Shown here piece after piece: positions 1 through 6,617 of a stretch of 7,087 bases of DNA; within the stretch, counting starts at the first letter, position 1, and every line of letters starts with the position of its first letter. The stretch covers positions 1-7,087 of the forward strand of contig CAMGAM010000053.1 in NCBI GenBank assembly GCA_946007485.1. Direction: 5' to 3'. The stretch is from an uncultured Mycoplasmatota bacterium (GTDB lineage: Bacteria > Bacillota_I > Bacilli_A > RF39 > UBA660). The notes under the pieces are model-generated. The model saw nothing but the letters and a program-made list of their open reading frames with translations, had not been told where the DNA came from and did no database searches. Both the position numbers and the translations under genes were made by a program.

Positions 1-1551
1 TAATAATACATATCTACCTTCATCAGTTAATCCTTCATCATCAATATATAAGAATTTACCATCCTTTACACTACCAATCCAACCAAGTTCTGAAGAAACA
101 TCTACTAATTCTAATACTTCTTCATCATACTTAAATTGACCAGCAATTGTATTAACGCTATTATCTGTAATTTCTAATACATAATTAACTTTAAATGTAT
201 CGCCAGATACAATATCATCACTAGCTACTTCTAACATTACATCTAATGATGTTTCTACTGTATCTAATACTAATTCCCAAGTATCATTTTTATATATTTG
301 ATATAAATTTATAACATCTAAAGTACTTAACTCACCATCTTTATAAAGATCTCCATTATCTAAATTAGCTTCACTATTACCAACAACTTGATTAACTAAT
401 TCTTGAATATCATCTTCATTGATAACTGAATCATTATTCATATCACCTAAAATAACACATCTAAATGTTATCACTAATCCATCATTATATATAGTTATTA
501 CTGTACTATTATCAATAACTGTATCTGCATAATATTCATCCAAATCCAAAGGATCTTCAACTTCATCTGAAATTTCAAGATATTCTATATAACTATTAAA
601 TAAATCATCACTCGTATCATTACTGATAATATATTCAATTTCAGAGTCTCTTACCGCTAAATCCATAAAATCAAATAATTCTACTACTGAATAGCCTTTA
701 TCCCCATTTGGATAAACATACATATATCCATCTTTCGCATCAGTTTCAAATTGATATTTATCACTTAATCCCAAAGAAGCAAGTCCAGTATTTAAAACAT
801 CTGCATTATAACCGTATTCTCCATACATATAATTTACTTCTGTATTAAATACTTTTTCCATATCATTATTATCTAATACTAATACTTCTACATTATCAGT
901 GTATTCTCCATATAATAACCCACTAAATAATCTTGAAGATTCAAATTCTTTGTTTAACAATTCTTCTGCTGTATAGTCAGTATCGTCTACCTTAAATGTA
1001 TCATTAGGGCTAAGACCACCTGCTAAAACTTTTGAAACAACTTTAACATCACCATCTACATAATATACTCCATCTACTGGTAAAACTTCTGTATCTTCAT
1101 CAAACACTGAAACACTAAGACCAGTTTGATGTTCTATATTATCTGAATATAATACTGTACCTAAATCAGTATCTGTTGTCTCATCATATAATGAAACTTT
1201 AAGTTCATATAATCCATCAAATACTACTTTATTTAACATTGCAGAACTAATTTCAAATCCAGAAGTATCCTTTACATCACTTCCATAAATTGAAATAACT
1301 CCATCTTCTACATCCTCATGAGTATCATCTAAATATGTGTAATTTTCTTCAAACATCACATTTATAACATCAGTTTCTTCTAGTTCTTCATAATAGTTAA
1401 TAAATATCTTATTATCTTCAACTTTTATTCCAAAATTATCACCATCTTCGTATGCAAAAACTACTGATAATCCAGATAAATTACTAAATAATAAACCAAG
1501 AACTAGAAAAACTTTTGTTAAATAACTAAGTTTTTTTCCTATCTTTTTCAT
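1..1551 (-). CDS. Secreted dockerin- and cohesin-domain protein (3' end cut by window edge)
   Basis: The frame is open for 517 codons from ATG at 1551 and runs off the window, so the C-terminus is unseen. AAGGAAGG sits a few bases before the ATG. Residues 1-33 form a signal peptide: basic start (MKKIGKK), hydrophobic core, and a cleavage-like VFA just before Tyr34. Residues about 34-365 are very acidic, beta-like and not recognised. Residues 369-417 look like a type I dockerin pair. Loop 1 has D370, N372, D374 and D381. Loop 2 has D401, D405 and D412, with Tyr403 replacing the usual Asn/Asp. From about 433 the pattern GDTFKVNYVLEI then AGQFKYDEEVLELVDV matches the start of a cohesin fold. In known systems dockerins bind cohesins on scaffoldins, so a surface or extracellular assembly role is inferred. 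Both partners on one chain is unusual. Anchor, catalytic domain and substrate cannot be judged. Confidence 0.9.
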   Translation of the reverse strand, partial: MKKIGKKLSYLTKVFLVLGLLFSNLSGLSVVFAYEDGDNFGIKVEDNKIFINYYEELEETDVINVMFEENYTYLDDTHEDVEDGVISIYGSDVKDTSGFEISSAMLNKVVFDGLYELKVSLYDETTDTDLGTVLYSDNIEHQTGLSVSVFDEDTEVLPVDGVYYVDGDVKVVSKVLAGGLSPNDTFKVDDTDYTAEELLNKEFESSRLFSGLLYGEYTDNVEVLVLDNNDMEKVFNTEVNYMYGEYGYNADVLNTGLASLGLSDKYQFETDAKDGYMYVYPNGDKGYSVVELFDFMDLAVRDSEIEYIISNDTSDDLFNSYIEYLEISDEVEDPLDLDEYYADTVIDNSTVITIYNDGLVITFRCVILGDMNNDSVINEDDIQELVNQVVGNSEANLDNGDLYKDGELSTLDVINLYQIYKNDTWELVLDTVETSLDVMLEVASDDIVSGDTFKVNYVLEITDNSVNTIAGQFKYDEEVLELVDVSSELGWIGSVKDGKFLYIDDEGLTDEGRYVLL

Positions 1552-1566
1552 ATTTACCTTCCTTTA

Positions 1567-1649
1567 TTATTTTGTATATTTTTTCATGTGCTTCCCCTGA
1601 ATAAAACACCTCCTACAATGATAATGTCTTCTTACCATCACTATCATTT
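1567..1649 (-). promoter_or_regulatory. Structured 5' leader of the cohesin/dockerin gene
   Basis: The inferred leader is about 98 nt. It opens with a 7-bp inverted repeat (AATGATA at 1642-1648, TATCATT at 1617-1623). A strong Shine-Dalgarno-like AGGAGGTG at 1606-1613 follows, with no ATG at proper distance. Then comes a micro-ORF (ATG at 1587, MKKYTK, stop ending at 1567) that ends 15 nt before the main ATG. Whether any of this is translated or regulatory is inference; it could be chance in AT-rich sequence. Confidence 0.3.
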
Positions 1650-1655
1650 AAATTA

Positions 1656-1684
1656 ATTATAGCACAATCTTAGACCTTTTCCAT
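1656..1684 (-). promoter_or_regulatory. Extended -10 promoter for the cohesin/dockerin gene
   Basis: A perfect TATAAT (1656-1661) is preceded by TGC, giving the extended motif TGnTATAAT. The -35 position 17 bp upstream holds ATGGAA, only 3 of 6 matches, as is common with extended -10 promoters. The predicted start is near 1649. The promoter lies after the thrS stop, so this gene need not depend on thrS transcription. Confidence 0.7.
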
Positions 1685-1731
1685 ATATTTGACACAAATT
1701 TTACATAACAATCTAAAGAAAAAAAGATGTA

Positions 1732-3474
1732 CTATTTTACACCTTTTGTCTCAATTTCATTCTTAATTAATTCTATAAAATCTGATACAGACAACGATAC
1801 TGAATCCTTATCTCCATGCTTACGATAAGTAATCATATCATTATTCACTTCATTATCTCCAATAACTAAAGTATATGGTATCTTCTTTGTCTGACTTTCT
1901 CTCATCTTGTATCCTAATTTTTCTTCTCTTGAATCAAGTTCACATCTAATATCTAATTCTTCAAATTTCTTCTTAAGATTATTTGCATATTCTAAATGAT
2001 ATTCATTATTAACTGGAATAATATTTACTTGAACAGGACTAAGCCAAGTTGGAAAAGCCCCTGCATAATGCTCTATCAAAATACCTATAAATCTTTCAAT
2101 AGAACCATATATTACTCTATGAAGCATAATTGGTCTCTTTTTACTACCATCTGCATCAACATAAGTTAAATCAAATCTCTCAGGTAAATTCATATCAAGT
2201 TGAATTGTTCCACATTGCCATACTCTACCTAAAGAATCTTTAATATGAAAATCTAGTTTTGGCCCATAAAATGCTCCATCACCAGGATTAATCTTACAAT
2301 CATGTCCTGCTTCATGACAAGCCTTCTCTAGTATTGCTTCAGATTTATCCCATATTTCAATTGATCCAATATATTTTTCTTCTGGTCTTGTCGATAATTC
2401 TATATCATAAGTAAGTCCAAATACTTTATACATTCTATCAATAAAATTAATAAGTTTAATTATTTCACTCTCTATTTGATCTTCTCTCATAAATATATGT
2501 GCATCATCCTGAGTAAATGTTCTTACTCTAAATAATCCATTTAAAGCTCCACTAGCTTCGTGTCTATGTACTTGTCCTAATTCACCAATTCTAAGTGGTA
2601 AATCTTTATAAGAATGAAGACTATTCTTATATACTAACATTCCCCCAGGACAATTCATAGGTTTTATAGCAAATGTCTTATCATCTATCTCTGAAGTATA
2701 CATATTTTCACGATAATTATACCAATGTCCAGATATCTCCCATAATTCTTTATTAAGCATAATTGGTGTCTTTATAAATTGATATCCTTCCTTCGTATGT
2801 TCTTTATACCAGAAATTTTCTAATTCATTTCTAACAATCATCCCTTTAGGTAAGAAAAATGGAAATCCAGGGCCATATTCACTTATCATAAATAAATCTA
2901 ACTCTCTACCTAGTTTCTTATGATCTCTCTTCTTAGCTTCTTCTAATAAATTTAAATATTCATCTAATTTCTCTTGAGTATCAAAACATACTCCATAAAT
3001 TCTCTGAAGCATCTTTTCATTGGCATCACCCTTCCAATAAGCTCCACTTACCTTAAGTAATTTAAAATATTTAAGTTCTTTAACGCTATCAACATGTGGA
3101 CCACGACATAAATCTGTAAAATCCCCTTGTGTATAACAACTAATTACATTTTCACTTTCATCCATTCTACTAATCAAATCAATCTTATATCTATCATCCT
3201 TAAACATTTCTAATGCTTCTTCTTTAGATATTTCATGTCTAACTATTCTTTTTCCATCCTTAGCAATTTTCTTCATTTCTTTTTCGATTTTCTCTAAATC
3301 TTCTTCTTTAATTACTTCATCACCTAAATCGATATCATAGTAAAATCCGCTATCTATAACTGGTCCTACCCAAAATAATGCCTTTGGATATAAATGTCTA
3401 ACTGCTTGTGCTAATAAATGAGCACAACTATGATTCATTACACTTAACTTTTCATCTTCTTTAATATTTATCAT
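1732..3474 (-). CDS. thrS: Threonyl-tRNA synthetase lacking the TGS domain
   Basis: Class II synthetase that charges tRNA-Thr in the cytoplasm. The start at 3474 gives 580 residues, beginning MINIKEDEKL, with AAGGAGAG at good spacing. The frame is open to an ATG at 3504, but that lies inside the leader terminator hairpin and has no ribosome binding site. Editing domain: H15xxxH19 and C123/H127 (the CRGPH motif). Catalytic core: zinc ligands C275, H326 and H452, with motif 2 around RHE at 304-306 and motif 3 around GSIER at 457-461. The anticodon-binding domain spans about 480-575. The usual ~60-residue N-terminal TGS domain is absent: the protein starts directly at the editing domain, as in some mollicute ThrRS. 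All catalytic and editing residues that can be checked are present. Expression is controlled by the T-box upstream. Confidence 0.98.
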   Translation of the reverse strand: MINIKEDEKLSVMNHSCAHLLAQAVRHLYPKALFWVGPVIDSGFYYDIDLGDEVIKEEDLEKIEKEMKKIAKDGKRIVRHEISKEEALEMFKDDRYKIDLISRMDESENVISCYTQGDFTDLCRGPHVDSVKELKYFKLLKVSGAYWKGDANEKMLQRIYGVCFDTQEKLDEYLNLLEEAKKRDHKKLGRELDLFMISEYGPGFPFFLPKGMIVRNELENFWYKEHTKEGYQFIKTPIMLNKELWEISGHWYNYRENMYTSEIDDKTFAIKPMNCPGGMLVYKNSLHSYKDLPLRIGELGQVHRHEASGALNGLFRVRTFTQDDAHIFMREDQIESEIIKLINFIDRMYKVFGLTYDIELSTRPEEKYIGSIEIWDKSEAILEKACHEAGHDCKINPGDGAFYGPKLDFHIKDSLGRVWQCGTIQLDMNLPERFDLTYVDADGSKKRPIMLHRVIYGSIERFIGILIEHYAGAFPTWLSPVQVNIIPVNNEYHLEYANNLKKKFEELDIRCELDSREEKLGYKMRESQTKKIPYTLVIGDNEVNNDMITYRKHGDKDSVSLSVSDFIELIKNEIETKGVK

Positions 3475-3490
3475 TTTCTTCACTCTCCTT

Positions 3491-3520
3491 AAAATAAAAA
3501 ACACTCCGTAAAAGGAGTGT
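3491..3520 (-). terminator. T-box regulated intrinsic terminator
   Basis: A 7-bp stem (ACACTCC at 3514-3520 on the minus strand, GGAGTGT at 3501-3507) has a 6-nt loop and is followed by TTTTTATTTT. Its 5' arm supplies CAC and UCC for the alternative antiterminator, so the two structures exclude each other. Confidence 0.93.
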
Positions 3521-3704
3521 CATTAACACGGTACCATCCTAATTTGGTCTTAATTTCTTTAACGAGATTTTACCCCGACTATCCTTTCGGTAGCAACTCA
3601 TAGGTAGTAATTATATAACTTTATTATTAGTTTCCACCAAACACTAACTCTCTATAAATTTTCGTTATATAACCGTGTCCTAATCATAGTTTTTCTTCAA
3701 ATGC
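3491..3704 (-). promoter_or_regulatory. T-box riboswitch (tRNA-Thr sensing) of thrS
   Basis: The leader has the conserved T-box AGGATGGTACCGTG (3527-3540). Stem I contains a 10-bp helix (3664-3673 with 3610-3619), the AGAGAG bulge region and the distal GGTGGAAAC (3630-3638). The specifier loop holds ACTACC at 3603-3608: ACU or ACC, both Thr codons. ACU falls in the loop if TAGG (3679-3682) pairs with CCTA (3601-3604). A GAAA-capped stem (3579-3593) follows. The antiterminator folds as AGGA/UCCU and GUG/CAC around a 7-nt bulge starting UGGU, which fits an ACCA acceptor end (discriminator A). Uncharged tRNA-Thr would stabilise it and let thrS be read. Family knowledge supplies the mechanism; the motifs are seen directly. 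Confidence 0.95.
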
Positions 3705-3710
3705 AAACAT

Positions 3711-3739
3711 ATTATATAACATTTTTTTATATTTGTCTA
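3711..3739 (-). promoter_or_regulatory. Promoter of the T-box/thrS transcript
   Basis: TAGACA at 3734-3739 (5 of 6 matches to TTGACA), a 17-bp spacer and a perfect TATAAT at 3711-3716. The predicted start near 3704 lies about 13 nt before the first leader helix. Confidence 0.88.
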
Positions 3740-3821
3740 CACCTAAATTATATATTTTTCATAACATCATCTATAAACATATAAACAAAAGGCAAGATTA
3801 TGTCTCATCATTGTCTATATA

Positions 3822-3871
3822 TTTATCAATAATATTTAATAAATTATTAAAAACTATCTTTATCAATAATA
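3822..3871. repeat. 13-bp direct repeat in the gap between the 115-residue gene and thrS
   Basis: TTTATCAATAATA occurs at 3822-3834 and again at 3859-3871. It is the only structure I see in the otherwise empty stretch 3740-3891. No gene, ribosome binding site or U-tailed terminator is visible there, so the 115-residue gene may read through toward the thrS promoter. The repeat may be chance given the AT content. Confidence 0.35.
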
Positions 3872-3891
3872 CTTCTAAATAATTAACTTAT

Positions 3892-4239
3892 CTATACTCC
3901 TACCATTTTTCTACTTCTTACCTTCGTATTCATTCTAGTTCTAACATATGATGAAACAATATTATAAGATAAATTTATTCCAAGCATCATATAATTATTA
4001 ATACATTGCATTTTACTATCATTTAACTTTTTATAATTATCAATTAAAAATTCTAAATCTAAAATTAATTTTTCATCTATTACTGATGGATTAATCTCTC
4101 TTATCATCTTTTCAACAAGATTAATTCCCATAATAATCTTAACCTCACCAATAACCATATCCCTCATAATATTTCTTTTATAATCATCAAATTTTTCACA
4201 TATTTCTAAAGTTATTCTATTAAATTCTTCTACTTCCAT
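3892..4239 (-). CDS. Hypothetical 115-residue protein, family not recognised
   Basis: I do not recognise a family. The gene is likely real: ATG at 4239 has GGAGGG 8 nt upstream and a promoter of its own just before that, immediately after the tsf terminator. The protein looks soluble and mostly helical, alternating acidic and hydrophobic residues (EEFNRITLEICEKFDDYK at the start). It has two Cys (C14, C79), no Trp, no signal peptide and no clear membrane segment. The last 16 residues switch to strongly basic (R100 to K111), which could bind nucleic acid or be disordered. Two short similar phrases, MGINL at 37-41 and LGINL at 86-90, may be a weak internal repeat. It lies between two translation loci, but nothing ties it to them. 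No terminator is evident after its TAG. Confidence 0.75.
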   Translation of the reverse strand: MEVEEFNRITLEICEKFDDYKRNIMRDMVIGEVKIIMGINLVEKMIREINPSVIDEKLILDLEFLIDNYKKLNDSKMQCINNYMMLGINLSYNIVSSYVRTRMNTKVRSRKMVGV

Positions 4240-4260
4240 TTCTACTACCCTCCAATATTA

Positions 4261-4289
4261 ATTCTACTCTAAGTAAATTTGAAAGTAAA
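4261..4289 (-). promoter_or_regulatory. Promoter of the 115-residue gene
   Basis: TTTACT at 4284-4289 (4 of 6), a 17-bp spacer and TAGAAT at 4261-4266 (5 of 6). The predicted start is only about 15-18 nt before the ATG, leaving room for just the ribosome binding site. Confidence 0.6.
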
Positions 4290-4290
4290 G

Positions 4291-4329
4291 AAAAAACATT
4301 AGATTTATTGTAATTATCTAATGTTTTTT
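4291..4329 (-). terminator. Intrinsic terminator of the rpsB-tsf operon
   Basis: A perfect 14-bp stem: AAAAAACATTAGAT read on the minus strand from 4329, pairing with its complement ending at 4291. The loop is 11 nt and the tail is U-rich. It begins 5 nt after the tsf stop. The arms are A/T symmetric, so it could also stop plus-strand transcripts. Confidence 0.93.
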
Positions 4330-4334
4330 ATAAA

Positions 4335-5204
4335 TTATCCATTAATTTGTTTCATTACTTCATCGGCAAAGTTTTCTTCTCTTTTCTCCATTCCTTCACC
4401 AACTTCATATCTAACAAATGACTTAATTTCACTACCTTTAGATTCAACATATTTATTAACTTTCATCTTATTTTCTTTAATAAATCCTTGATCTACTAAA
4501 CAAACTTCTTCATAGTATTTATTAATTCTTCCATTAACAATCATATCTATCTTATTAGGATCTAAACCTTCATTTTCAGCTTGTTCTTTTAAGATATTTC
4601 TCTCTTTATCTAATACAGAAGCAGGAACCATATCTCTATTTAAATAAAGTGGTCTCATTGCTGCAATTTGCATTGCTATATCCTTAGCTAACTCTTCATC
4701 TTTAGAAAGCACACAAAGAGCTACTATCTTTCCACCCATATGTGAATAAGTTCCAAATACTTCATCATCTTCTTTTACGATTTTTTCAAATCTTCTAAAA
4801 GATAACTTTTCTCCAATTGTTGAAGTCTTCTCAATAATTAATTCTTCTAAAGTATTACCATCATGCTCTAATTTTAAAGCATCTTCCACGCTTTCTACAT
4901 CATTAGAAAGTAATGTATCAGCAATAATATTTACTAAATTCTTAAATTCTTCATTCTTAGCAACAAAATCTGTCTCAGAATTTACTTCTACTATTACTGC
5001 TTTATTTCCTTCAATCTTAGAAACAGCTAATCCTTCAGCAGCTATTCTAGATGCCTTCTTAGCAGCTTTAGAAATTCCTTTTTCTCTAAGCCAAGTAATT
5101 GCATCTTCCATATTTCCATTTGATGCTTCTAATGCTTTTTTACAATCTAACATTCCAGCACCAGTAGCTTCTCTTAGTTCTTTAACCATGCTTGCACTAA
5201 TCAT
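4335..5204 (-). CDS. tsf: Elongation factor Ts
   Basis: EF-Ts is the cytoplasmic guanine-nucleotide exchange factor that reloads EF-Tu with GTP. The product is 289 residues, the usual size for the family (roughly 280-300). The N-terminal UBA-like domain spans about 1-55 (VKELREATGAGMLDCKKALE). It is followed by the EF-Tu contact motif TDFV at 78-81. The core continues with the SHMGGKI segment near 154-160 and the DIAMQIAAMRP stretch at 175-185. The coiled/C-terminal part (about 195-289) includes the VDQGFIKE motif at 237-244. ATG at 5204 is preceded by AAAGGAGAT at ideal spacing. It starts 23 nt after the rpsB stop, the classic rpsB-tsf operon, so it shares the rpsB promoter and any S2-dependent control. 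No key residue is missing. Confidence 0.98.
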   Translation of the reverse strand: MISASMVKELREATGAGMLDCKKALEASNGNMEDAITWLREKGISKAAKKASRIAAEGLAVSKIEGNKAVIVEVNSETDFVAKNEEFKNLVNIIADTLLSNDVESVEDALKLEHDGNTLEELIIEKTSTIGEKLSFRRFEKIVKEDDEVFGTYSHMGGKIVALCVLSKDEELAKDIAMQIAAMRPLYLNRDMVPASVLDKERNILKEQAENEGLDPNKIDMIVNGRINKYYEEVCLVDQGFIKENKMKVNKYVESKGSEIKSFVRYEVGEGMEKREENFADEVMKQING

Positions 5205-5227
5205 GTTCTTATCTCCTTTATATTAAT

Positions 5228-6187
5228 TTACTTTAAAACTTCAATTAATTCTTCTTTTTTCATTTTTGAATAGCCTTTAATTTCTCTTTTCTTAGCTAAT
5301 TCTTTAAGTTCAGTAACTGTAAGTATTGTTAAATCAATTTTAGGTGCTTTCTCAGAAACACTTACTGGCTCTTCTTCTTTAACTTCTTCCTTAACTGCTA
5401 CTTCTTTAACAACTTTTTCTTCTTTCTTAAATTCTTTCTTCATTGGTTTTTCATGATTTTTAACTTGCTTTCTACTTTCATCTTCAGTTAAATAATCAAC
5501 AACTTCTAATCCAAGTGCTTCAGCTGCAGCATTATTTAATGCTCCAAGAATTACTTTAATAGACTTAACAGCATCATCATTACCAGGAATAACATAATCG
5601 ATATTATCTGGATCACAGTTTGTATCGATTAATCCAAATACAGGAATACCTAATATATTAGCTTCTCTAATTGCATTGTATTCTTTTGTTGAATCAACAA
5701 TTACAACTGCTTGTGGTAATTTATCCATATCTCTAATACCACAAAGATTCTTATTTAATTTTTCATATTCCTTCTTAAGACCTGCTACTTCTTTCTTAGG
5801 CAACTTATCAAAAGTACCATCTTGTTCCATTTTTTCAATTTTCTCAAGATAATATACTCTATTTCTGATAGTCTTAAAATTAGTTAATGTACCACCTAAC
5901 CATCTTTCAGTCATATAATACATTCCTGTTCTTGCTGCTTCTTCCTTACATACTTCTGCTGCTTGTTTCTTTGTACCAACGAATAATATTTTTCCACCAT
6001 CCGCTACAATTTTCTTTAATGCTTCATATGCCTCTTCCATTTTTTCTGTAGTCTTTTGTAAATCCATGATATAAATATCATCTCTAGTAGAAAAAATATA
6101 CTCTTTCATTTTTGGATTCCATCTCTTAGTTTGATGTCCGAAATGAACTCCAGCTTCTAATAGATAGCTCATTGCTACTACTGCCAT
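5228..6187 (-). CDS. rpsB: 30S ribosomal protein S2 with C-terminal Rho_N/SAP-like extension
   Basis: S2 binds the back of the 30S subunit. The start at 6187 gives 319 residues beginning MAVVAM, the normal S2 start, with AAGGAGAG upstream. The frame is open up to 6238, but that part is leader hairpin sequence. The conserved core covers about 1-228: LLEAGVHFGHQTKRWNPKM at 8-26, WLGGTLTNFKTI near 96-107, and the PQAVVIVDSTKE and GIPVFGLIDTNCDP segments. Bacillus S2 is about 246 residues, so roughly 70-90 are extra. These comprise a Lys/Glu/Val-rich, probably disordered linker (about 240-280) and a terminal motif at 286-319 (LTVTELKELAKKREIKGYS then KKEELIEVL). The motif reads as a Rho N-terminal or SAP-like helical module, usually nucleic-acid binding. 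First gene of the rpsB-tsf operon. Confidence 0.97.
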   Translation of the reverse strand: MAVVAMSYLLEAGVHFGHQTKRWNPKMKEYIFSTRDDIYIMDLQKTTEKMEEAYEALKKIVADGGKILFVGTKKQAAEVCKEEAARTGMYYMTERWLGGTLTNFKTIRNRVYYLEKIEKMEQDGTFDKLPKKEVAGLKKEYEKLNKNLCGIRDMDKLPQAVVIVDSTKEYNAIREANILGIPVFGLIDTNCDPDNIDYVIPGNDDAVKSIKVILGALNNAAAEALGLEVVDYLTEDESRKQVKNHEKPMKKEFKKEEKVVKEVAVKEEVKEEEPVSVSEKAPKIDLTILTVTELKELAKKREIKGYSKMKKEELIEVLK

Positions 6188-6337
6188 ATTTCTCACTCTC
6201 CTTTGTTTTTTTCTTCCAAGTATCCTTCTAGATATCACCTTCTGGCACTAGATATCTAAAAATTTATTCATACTGGCAATATAAATAAACTAATACTTGT
6301 GCTATTTCTCATAATATATGAGATATTTCGAAAAGCC
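6188..6337 (-). promoter_or_regulatory. Structured leader RNA of rpsB, candidate S2 autoregulatory site
   Basis: The inferred leader is about 150 nt with two visible structures. Hairpin A (6307-6323) is a 7-bp stem TCTCATA/TATGAGA with a 3-nt loop. Structure B (6216-6276) has outer pairing CCAGUAU (6270-6276) with AUACUUGG (6216-6223, one bulged U) and inner pairing TAGATATC (6251-6258) with GATATCTA (6229-6236). It is capped by GCC-AGAA-GGU with a UAGU bulge on one side. The G of TGCCAG occurs in the motif twice (start 6278 and start 6247 on the minus strand). There is no U-tract, so translational control is more likely than attenuation. S2 feedback on rpsB is known in enterobacteria; its extension here is inference. 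Confidence 0.55.
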
Positions 6338-6343
6338 ATACTT

Positions 6344-6372
6344 ATATTAACATAAAATTCATACTATTTCAA
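6344..6372 (-). promoter_or_regulatory. Promoter of the rpsB-tsf operon
   Basis: TTGAAA at 6367-6372 (5 of 6), a 17-bp spacer, then TAATAT at 6344-6349 (4 of 6) preceded by TGT, an extended -10 element. The predicted start is near 6337. It is the best candidate seen upstream of rpsB. Confidence 0.65.
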
Positions 6373-6418
6373 CTATTTTCATTATATTTTCTATATAAAT
6401 CCATTCACTATAAATAAA

Positions 6419-6447
6419 TTACCATAATTAGTATCTTATCTTATAAT
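6419..6447 (+). promoter_or_regulatory. Candidate plus-strand promoter in the rpsB upstream gap
   Basis: TTACCA at 6419-6424 (4 of 6), a 17-bp spacer and a perfect TATAAT at 6442-6447. The predicted start is near 6454, just before a hairpin. In sequence this AT-rich such matches can arise by chance. Confidence 0.4.
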
Positions 6448-6518
6448 TATCTTCTTTTCTATATCATTAGCTCCGCTTCAAATACCTATCAGCTAATTAA
6501 TAGATCCTATATCCATTT

Positions 6519-6550
6519 CAAATAATTATATATTAACAAATAATTATTTG
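6519..6550. repeat. Repeated CAAATAATTAT and 14-bp palindrome
   Basis: CAAATAATTAT occurs at 6519-6529 and 6537-6547. The second copy is part of a perfect palindrome, CAAATAATTATTTG (6537-6550). It could be a protein-binding site or chance in A/T-only sequence. Confidence 0.3.
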
Positions 6551-6574
6551 GTATTGATTATAAATTATAAAATA

Positions 6575-6617
6575 GAAAGTCATAAATATTTATTAGTAAT
6601 AGGTATTTATGATTTTT
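6575..6617 (+). terminator. 20-bp hairpin terminator, plus strand
   Basis: Positions 6575-6594 pair with 6598-6617 without interruption around a 3-nt loop (AGT). Four of the pairs are G-U when read as plus-strand RNA; on the minus strand the same positions would be A-C mismatches. A run of T ends the stem. This polarity suggests it stops a plus-strand transcript, and it insulates the toxin promoter downstream. Confidence 0.65.

Noticed and set aside
1695..1731. Terminator directly after thrS
   Set aside because: Only a bulged 6-bp pairing around an A-rich loop is seen and no U-tract follows on the minus strand.
3475..3504. Ten-codon upstream extension of thrS
   Set aside because: It lies in the T-box terminator stem and U-tract and has no ribosome binding site; the ATG at 3474 has AAGGAGAG.
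6188..6238. Seventeen-codon upstream extension of rpsB
   Set aside because: It overlaps the leader hairpin and its basic sequence is unlike any S2 start; ATG at 6187 gives the conserved MAVVAM start with a good ribosome binding site.
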